Origin: Panacibacter ginsenosidivorans
Lineage (GTDB): Bacteria > Bacteroidota > Bacteroidia > Chitinophagales > Chitinophagaceae
Direction of reading: 5' to 3'
DNA: 64,000 bases
Assembly (NCBI RefSeq): GCF_007971225.1
Contig: NZ_CP042435.1
Span: 1,116,001-1,180,000 of the forward strand
The translations under genes and the position numbers were made by a program. Positions 1 to 8,311 of this stretch are shown one piece after another (positions within the stretch are counted from its first letter, which is position 1; every line of letters starts with the position of its first letter). The notes beneath the pieces were generated by a model that saw nothing but the letters and a program-made list of their open reading frames with translations, searched no databases and had not been told where the DNA came from.

Positions 1-55
1 ACAAGTGAGTGACACAACTAAAGTATAATAGTAGTACGAATGCCTGCAACATAAA
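1..55 (+). repeat. Dispersed intergenic element, single arm with type-B core
   Basis: The window opens inside an element: ACAAGTGAGTGACACAAC (type-B core lacking its first two bases) and then the usual A/T-rich tail. It lies just 3' of the minus-strand gene that ends at 69. A partner arm, if any, is beyond the left edge. Confidence 0.8.
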
Positions 56-68
56 TATTCACGCAAGA

Positions 69-1667
69 TCATCTAATAAGTACAACAGAGCCTTTAGTTG
101 CTTTTCTTACGCCTGATATAATGCTATACTGCATAAAATAAACATACGCATCAGGTGATAATTTATTTCCCTTATAAGTACCATCCCAGCCTTTGTTCAC
201 ATCTTTTGTTTCAAATATTTTTTGCCCCCATTTATTGAAGATCATAAACTCAAACGCAGATACATTGCAATTAAACCTTGGCCTGAACAGATCATTCATT
301 CCATCTCCGTTTGGCGTAAAAGCTGTTGGCATATGCGCTTCACAACCGGAACAATTTGTTTTTCTAACATTGGCATTAAAAGTTTTTTGACAACCTGTTG
401 CATCACTGGCAACAATAGTATAACTGCCTTCTTTTGTAATATTAACAACAGAACTTATTAAGCCATTAATGTTATACGTTATGCCATCAAATGCAGGTGA
501 AAGTATTATTGAATTATTTTCAGTGCAGAATATAGTATCAGCGGGTATTTTTATTTCGCTTAGTTTACTTGCGGTTATAAGGAAAGGTTCAGAAATAATA
601 CACTTATAACTGGTATTGATGGTGACATTATAATAACTCTTCCCCGTATCAATTATAACATTATAAATACTATCTGTTGCGCCTTTTATAGCAATGCTAT
701 CTTTATACCATTGGTAAGAAGCGTTTTCATAAACAGGCGCTATAAGTATGGGATGATCGGTGCACGAGCTGCCTGCTTTTACATGAATATATTCAAACGG
801 AAAATCCTTTGTGGGCAACAAATGCAGGTCATCAAGATAATACTGGTGGTAATCCAAAAATGTAGTGCTGTCTGTAAGATCAATAATGGGTTTAAGTACA
901 GAGCAATCAGAACCTATCTCTATTACATTTATTGCAGAAGGAATTGTAAGATTAACTTTCCCCTGCACCCATTGTCCGTTACTGTACATTGTTGTATTAC
1001 CCAGTAAGATCCATCCGGGATAATTAGACGGGCAACCATTACCTGAAACAAACGGCTTACCAAAAGGAACAGCATTGCAATCTGCATTCCCAAAAACAGC
1101 TACGGTAAAAGGATATATAACACCGGTATAATTATCCCACGAACGAAATCTTCCTGCATAAAAACTTAACGTATAACTTTCGCCAACTGTAAGTGGCGCT
1201 TCCAAACATTGGCCTACATATCCCTTAACCATTTCATTTTCCGGCTTTGCGGGATTAATATAGGCCCCTTTGTAAATGGAAATAAATCCATTCCCATCGG
1301 GTAAGGGCCTTGCCGGTGGCATATACAGCATGATCTGCTGAGAATCATACTGACATTGAAAATTATGAAAGAAGTAGGCTTCATTGATATTGGTGTAAGA
1401 ACCAAATCTCCAATAATCTGCAATATTATTATCCGTGGTGTATAAATAATTTACCGGGCAATGATCATATAATTCAAAAGAAGCATTCTGCAATAAATTA
1501 CCTGTTACAGTAAAGTGGCATTGACAATCCGGATCCTGCAGGTCTGTAAGTTTATCACCGTCATCATCTATACCATTGTTACAAATTTCCTGGGCATTAC
1601 TATTATAAGATAACAGCAAACACACAATCAGGGCACATAAGTATATAAGTTTGTACGGTCTTAACAT
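69..1667 (-). CDS. Secreted protein with gliding-motility-type C-terminal (T9SS type B) domain
   Basis: A 532-residue exported protein, probably moved across the outer membrane by type IX secretion and held at the surface or released. Residues 1-25 are a signal peptide ending NAQ. Residues 28-49 contain CNNGIDDDGDKLTDL, an acidic calcium-loop-like motif common at the start of large Bacteroidota surface proteins. The middle (about 55-290) looks like a jelly-roll/lectin-like module, followed by an Ig/PKD-like part. From about 440 the segment PTAFTPNGDGMNDLF to the end is the gliding-motility-associated C-terminal domain. No catalytic motif was recognised. It stands alone downstream of the exopolysaccharide glycosyltransferases; an adhesin role is inference. 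Confidence 0.85.
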   Translation of the reverse strand: MLRPYKLIYLCALIVCLLLSYNSNAQEICNNGIDDDGDKLTDLQDPDCQCHFTVTGNLLQNASFELYDHCPVNYLYTTDNNIADYWRFGSYTNINEAYFFHNFQCQYDSQQIMLYMPPARPLPDGNGFISIYKGAYINPAKPENEMVKGYVGQCLEAPLTVGESYTLSFYAGRFRSWDNYTGVIYPFTVAVFGNADCNAVPFGKPFVSGNGCPSNYPGWILLGNTTMYSNGQWVQGKVNLTIPSAINVIEIGSDCSVLKPIIDLTDSTTFLDYHQYYLDDLHLLPTKDFPFEYIHVKAGSSCTDHPILIAPVYENASYQWYKDSIAIKGATDSIYNVIIDTGKSYYNVTINTSYKCIISEPFLITASKLSEIKIPADTIFCTENNSIILSPAFDGITYNINGLISSVVNITKEGSYTIVASDATGCQKTFNANVRKTNCSGCEAHMPTAFTPNGDGMNDLFRPRFNCNVSAFEFMIFNKWGQKIFETKDVNKGWDGTYKGNKLSPDAYVYFMQYSIISGVRKATKGSVVLIR

Positions 1668-1736
1668 AAGCGAGAAAAATCACACTACCGTTATAGTGTC
1701 TTGTCATTAATAAGCGTTCTGTAAAACTATCTTTTA

Positions 1737-2026
1737 TTTAAATACCAACTGCAGATCATCATGGCATCGTCCCTTGGGTTCGCAAATCGACGAAGGAGAT
1801 TCGCAAACGCAAAAATAAAATAACAAATAAGTGAGCAATCACTTTATCAATATATCTTTTGGCGTCAGTTTATAAACGTTTGAAATAAAATTTCGTTCAA
1901 TTTCTTATCTCAACATTCCTGTTTCATACCTGAAGTTTATTGCAGTTATGGCTTATTAAATTACTGAAAGTACAAGAGTGCGACGCAACGATGCTGAATT
2001 ATTGATCAAAAGGCAGGCTCAATAAA
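1737..2026. repeat. Dispersed element: core-less left remnant and complete right arm
   Basis: The right arm begins at 1970 with GTACAAGAGTGCGACGCAAC and its tail ends in GGCTCAATAAAA. At 1737-1771 a left tail (AATACCAACTGCAGATCATC, then ATGGCATCGT) is present, but the expected core is replaced by unrelated sequence with TTCGCAAA twice (about 1781-1808). These arms and the terminator at 2024 are all I see in the 413-bp gap 1668-2080. Confidence 0.75.
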
Positions 2027-2052
2027 AAAAGACTGCAGTTTATACAGTCTTT
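2024..2052 (-). terminator. Rho-independent terminator of the glycosyltransferase at 2081-3247
   Basis: Read on the minus strand, AAAGACTG and CAGTCTTT form an 8-bp stem around a 9-nt loop and are followed by TTTTTATT. It sits 29 bp after the stop codon. The U-tract is shared with the A-rich end of the adjacent repeat arm. Confidence 0.75.
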
Positions 2053-2080
2053 GATATTATAAGATATGTGATTTACTATG

Positions 2081-3247
2081 TTATTTTCGTTTTGCTTTAT
2101 CCCATGCAACTTTTTGTTCGGAGAACATGTAACGCCAAATGCCCGCCAATACTGCATAATTCATCATGCAGAAGTAATAGGGAACAAACAAAGCTTTTAC
2201 ACGAATATTTTTTTGCTCAAATATCCAGCCGGTAAAAGCGACCAAATAAAAAGCAAATTGACCGGCTAGCATTAGTTCATAAAAAATTGCTTTTGTTTCA
2301 AAGACAATAAAAAAATTTAGTACAAATGCGAGTACAAGTAAGAACGGGGTTATCGTCCACCTTAAGACACGGTGACTGATATATTGAAAAGACAAAATGA
2401 AATTACGAAAAGGATTGAGCAGACTCTTCAATCTTAAAACAGATTGTATGCCACCTGCCGCTATTCTTATTTTTCTTTTCAACTCTTCTGCAATATTTGC
2501 AGAGGATGTTTCCAAAGCATACGCATTGGGCTCATAAACGATGCGGTAACCTTTTTCTGCAATTCGTAAAGAGATCATAAAATCATCAAGCACAGTATCC
2601 GGCGGAACAGGAATATACAGATCGGTTCTTATGCTGAAGAGCTCACCTGCTGCACCTACAACAGAATACAATTCTGCATCCCACTTCTTTAATACAGATT
2701 CATACTTCCAGTAAAAACCTTCGCCTGCAGTAGCATCGGCCATAGCATCTATATTCACACGCTTCTCCCCTGCTACTGCACCAACTGTTGCATCCTGGTA
2801 ATGACGTGCAATATTGATCAATGCATCTTCATTTAAAAAAGTATTGGCGTCTGTAAAAATGCAAATGCCTGTTTTAACCTGTTGCATGGCACGGTGCATT
2901 GCATGTATCTTTCCTTTGCGTTCCGGAGAATGCATTAACTGGACAGATGGATATTTTTTAACTATCTCAGGAGAATGATCAGAAGAACCATCCGTAACAA
3001 AAAGAATAGAAAGTTTTTGTTCAGGATATTTTAGAGAGAGTGTGTTGGTTATTTTATCATCAAGAATATCGGCTTCATTATAAGCAGCGATGATCAGGGT
3101 GCAATCCGGCAACAGCTGCAGGTCATATAAATCATTTCTTTTCCCTTTGACCATTCTTCGTGTTGCCACAAGAAGAAACAGTACAATTCCATAACCAATA
3201 AAGGTGTAAAAAACGATAAGAAGAGAAACCCAGAAAAAAATGATCAT
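2081..3247 (-). CDS. Membrane glycosyltransferase family 2
   Basis: A 388-residue processive-type GT2 enzyme expected to move a sugar from a nucleotide-sugar donor at the cytoplasmic face of the inner membrane. An N-terminal membrane helix (3-28) precedes the GT-A domain: IIAAYNEADIL, then FVTDGSSD as the first acidic motif, FTDANTFLN as the DxD-like metal site, and DDFMISLRIAEKGYR as the acceptor-side acidic motif. Two or three membrane helices follow (about 290-370). It matches hyaluronan/PgaC-type synthases in layout, but the polymer cannot be read from sequence. It has its own terminator, and its 5' side faces a divergent glycosyltransferase. Confidence 0.85.
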   Translation of the reverse strand: MIIFFWVSLLIVFYTFIGYGIVLFLLVATRRMVKGKRNDLYDLQLLPDCTLIIAAYNEADILDDKITNTLSLKYPEQKLSILFVTDGSSDHSPEIVKKYPSVQLMHSPERKGKIHAMHRAMQQVKTGICIFTDANTFLNEDALINIARHYQDATVGAVAGEKRVNIDAMADATAGEGFYWKYESVLKKWDAELYSVVGAAGELFSIRTDLYIPVPPDTVLDDFMISLRIAEKGYRIVYEPNAYALETSSANIAEELKRKIRIAAGGIQSVLRLKSLLNPFRNFILSFQYISHRVLRWTITPFLLVLAFVLNFFIVFETKAIFYELMLAGQFAFYLVAFTGWIFEQKNIRVKALFVPYYFCMMNYAVLAGIWRYMFSEQKVAWDKAKRK

Positions 3248-3580
3248 ACAATAAGTTTAAATAGACTCTGCATGTACATTACAAGTAAAATTGATCTGCA
3301 GTAAATATTTTGAATTGAACCCATTTCCGGTAATAAAAAGCGTAGCTGTTTAGAACAGGATATTGGTACTGGCTGTAGAACGTTTTTTTATAAAAAAGAT
3401 TTCACATTCCTTGTAAAAAATGATCCCACAAACAGAAGATTTCTGCATTATTATGATTTACTTAATTATTTTCTATTAAAAAGAATAGCATTTAAAAATG
3501 TAAAGAGGTAATAATAGAACTGCTCTTACGTTATATTACATCAGCGACATGTGATTAATGTTTAAAGTGCCAATAATCCA
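3248..3580. other. Divergent intergenic region, presumed promoters only
   Basis: This 333-bp A/T-rich gap separates two divergently transcribed glycosyltransferases. It should hold both promoters, but I could not place convincing TTTG/TAnnTTTG elements. No repeat core, small frame or hairpin was seen. Confidence 0.4.
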
Positions 3581-4438
3581 ATGATCAATCTTACTTTACC
3601 TGCATGGGTTAAGGAAATTCTGGAAAAACCGCTTCGACTTTCTGACAATTCCCCTGCTTTTATTACTGAACTAAAAGAAAAGCTGAAACGCTTTAATACC
3701 GACAAACCAATCGTAAGTGTTGTTATTCCTGCATGGAATGAGGAAGAAGGTATTTTGCATACACTTATTTCCCTTGCCAATACCAGCACACAATTACCGG
3801 TTGAACTATTAGTTGTAGACAACAACTCCACGGATGGCACGGCAGCATTACTTAGAGAACTGGGCATAAAAACCTTATTAGAAACAAAACAAGGTGTTGG
3901 TCATGCAAGAACAGCGGGCTTACACCATGCAAAAGGAAAATATATCCTTACCGGTGATAGTGATACACTTTATCCGCCGGGATGGATCACCAGTATGATC
4001 AACGGCATGTTAAGCGAAGAAAAAGCATACTGTGTTCATGGCAGCTATTCATTTCTTCCCGGCGTAAATACACCGCGCTGGCAATATGGTCTTTACGAAA
4101 TGCTTAGCAGTTATATTATAAAAAAGAAAGAACGCACACAACCATTTCTAAATGTGCTTGGATATAACAGTGGTTTTGTTCGCCAGAAAGGAATTGAGGT
4201 GGATGGCTACAATATTGCCATTCAAAGAATATTTCGTGGCACACCTGGCGGAGACCCCGGAGGTCATGCTGCTGAAGATGGTACAATGGCATTACGATTG
4301 CAGGAGGCCGGTGGTAAAATTATTGCAGTAAACGCTTACGATGCCAGGGTGTGGACAAGCGACAGGCGCATTGAAATAGATGGCGGCTTAAAAAAAGCTT
4401 TGATGATCCGTATAAAAAAACATCTCTTTAAAAAGTAG
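3581..4438 (+). CDS. Glycosyltransferase family 2
   Basis: A soluble 285-residue GT2 protein. After about 40 leading residues comes the GT-A fold: VVIPAWNEEEGI, LLVVDNNSTDGT, then GDSDTLYPPGW as the DxD site, and HAAEDGTMALRLQEAGG as the C-terminal acidic motif. The conserved GVGHARTAGLHHAKGKY segment between them fits family 2 enzymes that use UDP- or GDP-sugars. No membrane helix is seen. It converges with the next glycosyltransferase with only 18 bp between the stop codons. Assignment to capsule or exopolysaccharide assembly rests on the neighbours. Confidence 0.8.
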   Translation: MINLTLPAWVKEILEKPLRLSDNSPAFITELKEKLKRFNTDKPIVSVVIPAWNEEEGILHTLISLANTSTQLPVELLVVDNNSTDGTAALLRELGIKTLLETKQGVGHARTAGLHHAKGKYILTGDSDTLYPPGWITSMINGMLSEEKAYCVHGSYSFLPGVNTPRWQYGLYEMLSSYIIKKKERTQPFLNVLGYNSGFVRQKGIEVDGYNIAIQRIFRGTPGGDPGGHAAEDGTMALRLQEAGGKIIAVNAYDARVWTSDRRIEIDGGLKKALMIRIKKHLFKK

Positions 4439-4456
4439 TAACATATATTTTTATAA

Positions 4457-5374
4457 TCATTTGGCTATTGGGTAACCAATTTCCCCGCTGGCTTTGTCAT
4501 GCATTATGTTCCAGGTAATAGCTTTAAGTAAGATTGAAATAAAATTGTATTGCTTTTCCTTTATATACTTAATAATATTCCGCGGCGTAACAAATAGCAC
4601 AAAATAACAATAGAAAATTATTTTTTTGAATGAATGCGCATTTCTGCGTATAAATAATATGCGGTTGCGGTTCATAAAATATTCTTTCATCGCAGATGCT
4701 TTGCCAACAGACACGGATTCTTTATGATATATAAGTGCCTGCATATTCAGTCTTATAGTATAGCCGGCACGTTTAATATGTTCGCACCAATCCATTTCTT
4801 CATAATATAAAAAGAAATGTTCAGCCATTAAACCACCTTTTTCTGTCGCCTCTTTTTTTATCATCATGGCAGCACCGTGCGCAAAACCTGTAACGCCACT
4901 CAAATTATCATACTGGCCATTATCTTTTTCAAATTGCCCGATACATTTATTTCTGCAGGTATAGTAATTCATTTCTGTATAGCCTGCGTATTGCAGCATC
5001 TCTGGTTCATCAAAGTACCTGATCTTTGGGGAAACAATACCACACTCCGGATGCTGTTCTAATGTTGCTACAAGTTGTTCTACAAGGCCTTCTGTAAATT
5101 CAGTATCGTTATTTACAAGGAAAAAATAATCTCCGCTCGCTTTTTGTATGCCAAGATTATTGCCACCAGCAAAACCAAGGTTTTTATCAGAGCGGATGAA
5201 TTGCACGTGCGGATACTTCAAAACCCATGCAGGTACAGGGTTTTCCTTACTTCCATTATCCACCACAATAATTTCAAGAGAAGTATAAGTATTTTTCTCT
5301 GCTATTGAGTGTAATAAAGCCTCCGTAACATAATTATGATTGAAATTAACCGTTATTACAGAGACCTTCTTCAT
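4457..5374 (-). CDS. Glycosyltransferase family 2, rhamnosyltransferase-like
   Basis: A 305-residue GT2 enzyme of the WbbL/RfbF type. Visible motifs are VITVNFNHN at the N terminus, IIVVDNGSKENP, the NLGFAGGNNLGIQ segment typical of this subfamily, LVNNDTEF as the metal site, and FFLYYEEMDWCEHIKRAGY as the acceptor-side motif. A hydrophobic stretch near 255-275 may attach it to the membrane. Many relatives move dTDP-L-rhamnose, but the specificity is not proved. It is divergent from the partner-switching genes, with a repeat pair between them. Confidence 0.8.
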   Translation of the reverse strand: MKKVSVITVNFNHNYVTEALLHSIAEKNTYTSLEIIVVDNGSKENPVPAWVLKYPHVQFIRSDKNLGFAGGNNLGIQKASGDYFFLVNNDTEFTEGLVEQLVATLEQHPECGIVSPKIRYFDEPEMLQYAGYTEMNYYTCRNKCIGQFEKDNGQYDNLSGVTGFAHGAAMMIKKEATEKGGLMAEHFFLYYEEMDWCEHIKRAGYTIRLNMQALIYHKESVSVGKASAMKEYFMNRNRILFIRRNAHSFKKIIFYCYFVLFVTPRNIIKYIKEKQYNFISILLKAITWNIMHDKASGEIGYPIAK

Positions 5375-5431
5375 TGTTGTAAATTATCATGCAGTAAATA
5401 TTATACAATAAACGTAATTAGTTTAATTGGT

Positions 5432-5600
5432 ATTATGAACCAGGCTTTATTACTGCCATAAGACTTTGGTTGCGTCGCACTCTTGTACTGCAACAACCAA
5501 TGCAACAAGACAAGGCCATTAATTGTTGACCTTTATTGAGAACGCACAAGTGTGCGACGCAACCAAAGATGCCATGAGAAATACAGTTTGGCTCATAAAA
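5432..5600. repeat. Dispersed element, inverted pair (A/A)
   Basis: Left arm 5432-5488 ends in the reverse-oriented core (5469-5488). Right arm 5544-5600 starts GCACAAGTGTGCGACGCAAC, whose second base differs from the usual core. The spacer is 55 bp. Tails read TATGAACCAGGC on the left and TGGCTCATAAAA on the right. The pair lies between divergent genes, just before the TTG start at 5618. Confidence 0.85.
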
Positions 5601-5617
5601 AAAGAAGAACAAATAAT

Positions 5618-6154
5618 TTGACTGATAAGATAAAAATAGAAACGGATAATTTTAAACAGATTGATGAGAGCGATGCTGCCATAGAACAAAAGTTGCATGA
5701 ACTTGAATTATTGTTAGCGCAAACAGAACTGGATAGTGAAAAAATAAAATATTACAAGCAAAGAGTTGATGACACCTTCGATAAAAGCAGGCTCAATCGG
5801 AATATAGATATTTACCAGTCGCTGGATGATAAAACATTTCTTTCCGCAGATGACAGGCTTGACCAGTTGATTAATCTCCTGGCAGAAAATCCTGTGGATA
5901 GTACCATTATCAAAAAAAGAAAAAATACGAACTGGATAAAAAAGATCATTCTCATTATTATCGCGCTGCTGATGATAACGATCGGTTTTACAATGATCGT
6001 ATTACCTGCCCCGCCTGAGTTTGAAATGTTTACCATTTATTATTTCAACCGGGATGATGGTGTTACATTAATGGATCTTATTTCGCTGCTGATCATATTC
6101 GGTGGGGTATTTTTATTAATAACAAGTATGAAGCGCAGGACAAGTGATGAGTGA
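5618..6154 (+). CDS. Small membrane protein of the partner-switching operon
   Basis: A 178-residue protein of unknown function. I start it at TTG 5618 (LTDKIKIETD); the frame is open further upstream, but that part is repeat-element DNA, so the GTG at 5552 is unlikely. Residues about 1-100 are charged and helical (coiled-coil-like). Two membrane helices follow: IILIIIALLMITIGFTMIV and LISLLIIFGGVFLLIT, leaving a short C-terminal tail. The stop overlaps the start of the receiver-phosphatase gene, so it is probably translated with it. It could anchor or sense for that module, which is inference from position. Confidence 0.65.
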   Translation: MTDKIKIETDNFKQIDESDAAIEQKLHELELLLAQTELDSEKIKYYKQRVDDTFDKSRLNRNIDIYQSLDDKTFLSADDRLDQLINLLAENPVDSTIIKKRKNTNWIKKIILIIIALLMITIGFTMIVLPAPPEFEMFTIYYFNRDDGVTLMDLISLLIIFGGVFLLITSMKRRTSDE

Positions 6155-7286
6155 TGCAAAAAGAACCATATTAATTGTTGAGGACAATATCTTCTCTTCG
6201 ATGGTGTTGCAGAAGGCATTGGAAAACGAAGGCTATAAATGTCTGCTTGCTGCTGATGTTAATGCTGCCATGAAAATACTGGGACAGGTATTGCCAGACA
6301 TCATTTTATCTGATTATGAAATGCCTGAACAAAATGGCTTTGATTTCAGGGAGCATCTCATCAATCACCCGGTATTAAAAAACATTCCTTTTATTTTTCT
6401 TACTTCTCACACAGATCAGGCGCTTATGCTTAAAGGTCTGCGCATGCATGCGATCGATTTTATTTCAAAGGATACGCCATTTCCAATGCTTGTTTCCAAA
6501 GTAAATTCAGTGTTGCAGGTAGTGCGCAACCAACAGGAACTTTCTGTGCAGGAATTAAAGAAAGCTGCGGAGGCCATTAATATAAAATCTATTCCAAAAG
6601 AAGCGCCGGTTATAGATGGCTACGAAATAAATTTCTGGCACCAGCCATTCCAGAATTATCCTGGTGGAGATTTTATTGATTTTATAAAAGCAGATGATAC
6701 ACATACATTCATCGTGCTGGGAGACGTAATGGGTAAAAAATGGAAAGCATGGTTCTTTACATTTGGTTATTTAAGTTATATACGGTCTGTAATAAGATTT
6801 TCTGTATTGAATGGTGAATTCAATCCTGCAAAGATCCTTAAGAATATCAACGAACTGATCTGCATGGATGAAGTATTGACCGATATTTTCTCCAGCTTGT
6901 CTTTATTAATGCTGGATGCAGATGCAAACAAATTGCATTACTCCGGCGCAGGTGATCTTCCGTTACTTTATTTTAATAAACAAAATAAAGATGCGCTGAA
7001 AGTGCAGTCGACAGGGCTTCTGCTTGGTTTTACGAAAGATACAGAATACGATGAACAGGTGATTAATATGGAAAGCGGTGACCAATTATTTGTTTTTACA
7101 GACGGGCTGATAGATTTGGCGGGGGAACAAGGAAAGAAAAGCGATTATGAGCTTTTTGCAAAAAAGATAAGCAACACAAAAAGTAACACATTTAGTTTTG
7201 AAAAAATAAATAGCAAAATACTTTCAGGTATTACAGACCATAACCAGGCAGATGACGCCAGTTTAATTTTTATAAAAAAGATATGA
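6147..7286 (+). CDS. Receiver-PP2C phosphatase (RsbU/SpoIIE-type) response regulator
   Basis: A 379-residue output phosphatase for partner switching. Residues 1-125 are a receiver: VEDN acidic pocket, phospho-acceptor Asp in LSDYEMP, Lys in FISKDT. Residues about 155-379 are a SpoIIE/PP2C domain with GGDFIDF and GDVMGKK (metal Asp retained, although the usual GDVSGHG loop is altered), FTDGLID, and the terminal DDAS. It is expected to dephosphorylate the STAS protein encoded directly downstream when phosphorylated. It starts at ATG 6147, overlapping the previous gene by 8 bp, and its TGA overlaps the STAS start (ATGA), which suggests translational coupling. Confidence 0.85.
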   Translation: MSDAKRTILIVEDNIFSSMVLQKALENEGYKCLLAADVNAAMKILGQVLPDIILSDYEMPEQNGFDFREHLINHPVLKNIPFIFLTSHTDQALMLKGLRMHAIDFISKDTPFPMLVSKVNSVLQVVRNQQELSVQELKKAAEAINIKSIPKEAPVIDGYEINFWHQPFQNYPGGDFIDFIKADDTHTFIVLGDVMGKKWKAWFFTFGYLSYIRSVIRFSVLNGEFNPAKILKNINELICMDEVLTDIFSSLSLLMLDADANKLHYSGAGDLPLLYFNKQNKDALKVQSTGLLLGFTKDTEYDEQVINMESGDQLFVFTDGLIDLAGEQGKKSDYELFAKKISNTKSNTFSFEKINSKILSGITDHNQADDASLIFIKKI

Positions 7287-7624
7287 ATACCATGATCATA
7301 GAAACAACAAAAGAAAACGGTTTTGTTATTGCAACGATTACAGAACACGAAGCCAGTTTAAAGAACAGTGATGCTTTTAAGGCAGCTATTACTTCACTGA
7401 TAGAAAAAGAGAATAAATATATTATTATCAACTTCGAAAATGTAACTTATATAGACAGCTCTTTTCTTGGCGCATTGGTTTCTTCTTTAAAATATGCTAT
7501 GTCTAAACAGGCTGATTTATGCATCGTTAATCTCAGGAAAGATATTTATGCACTGTTGCAACTTACAAGAATTGATAAAGTATTTAAGATCTACAGCACA
7601 ACCAGTGAAGCATTAGCACATTAA
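7283..7624 (+). CDS. STAS-domain anti-sigma factor antagonist
   Basis: A 113-residue single STAS domain. The segment IINFENVTYIDSSFLGALVSSLKYA carries the conserved Asp-Ser-Ser in which the Ser is normally phosphorylated by the anti-sigma kinase. It is coupled by a 4-bp overlap to the phosphatase upstream and lies 3 bp before the ATP-binding kinase-like gene. The three together form an RsbU-RsbV-RsbW-like switch. The controlled target is not in the operon. Confidence 0.85.
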   Translation: MNTMIIETTKENGFVIATITEHEASLKNSDAFKAAITSLIEKENKYIIINFENVTYIDSSFLGALVSSLKYAMSKQADLCIVNLRKDIYALLQLTRIDKVFKIYSTTSEALAH

Positions 7625-7627
7625 ACA

Positions 7628-8143
7628 ATGAAAACAATAGAAAGCAAGCAATTCAGCCTTCCTTCAAATGCTGATCAGTTACCATGTTTTATTGAGAAAA
7701 TTATGAATGATTTCATATTGCTCAATAATTTTCCCGAAACAACTTTGTTCAGCATAAAATGGATACTTACAGAATTAAGCACGAATGCTTATAAACATGC
7801 CCTGGCTGAAAAAACAGAACTCACTGTTACGATTGATGCATCAACTGTCAGCATTACAAAAACAGATAAAGGCAATCCACCGCCCTTTTATTTATTAAGC
7901 AAGCAGGTAAACGGCCAAAGGATCAATATTTATGGTTGCAGCAGCAATCCGCTCTTTGCAGAAAAAAGAAAAGATGGTGTGCTTTATTTTTCCGAGGAAT
8001 TAATTACTGTTGAAACAATCGATATTGAATCTTTCTGCGAACATTTTGGGTTACTTATCGTAACAAGAAGCAGCAATGAGTTTACCTTCTTTCGCGATGA
8101 AAAAGAGCAGGCTAATATTTTTAAAGCAGTTATAAACTATTAG
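7628..8143 (+). CDS. Anti-sigma regulatory factor, HATPase (RsbW-like)
   Basis: A 171-residue GHKL ATPase of the serine-kinase anti-sigma type. The N-box is KWILTELSTNAYKHAL (Glu, Asn, His) and the G1 box is KTDKGNPPPF. A clear G2 lid is missing, as in many divergent members. It should bind or phosphorylate the STAS protein encoded just upstream and, when free, hold a sigma factor or another partner. No sigma factor gene is adjacent, so the output is unknown. It ends the operon, converges with the glycosyltransferase pair, and a repeat pair fills the gap. Confidence 0.8.
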   Translation: MKTIESKQFSLPSNADQLPCFIEKIMNDFILLNNFPETTLFSIKWILTELSTNAYKHALAEKTELTVTIDASTVSITKTDKGNPPPFYLLSKQVNGQRINIYGCSSNPLFAEKRKDGVLYFSEELITVETIDIESFCEHFGLLIVTRSSNEFTFFRDEKEQANIFKAVINY

Positions 8144-8147
8144 GAAT

Positions 8148-8310
8148 AATTTTTAGCAACCTGTATTGCTACTATCAACATTGGTTGTGTCACTCACTTC
8201 AGGGTTCTGAAAAACCGTCAACAATTTAATACAATGCTCAAAAATGTACGGAATGTATAAGTGTGCGACGCAACGATGTTACATGCATATTCAAAAGCCG
8301 GGTAAATAAA
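8148..8310. repeat. Dispersed element, inverted pair (B/A)
   Basis: The left arm ends with GTTGTGTCACTCACTT (8184-8199; the inner GTAC is lost). The right core GTATAAGTGTGCGACGCAAC is at 8255-8274. The spacer is about 55 bp. It lies between convergent genes, each tail following one stop codon. Confidence 0.8.
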
Positions 8311-8311
8311 A

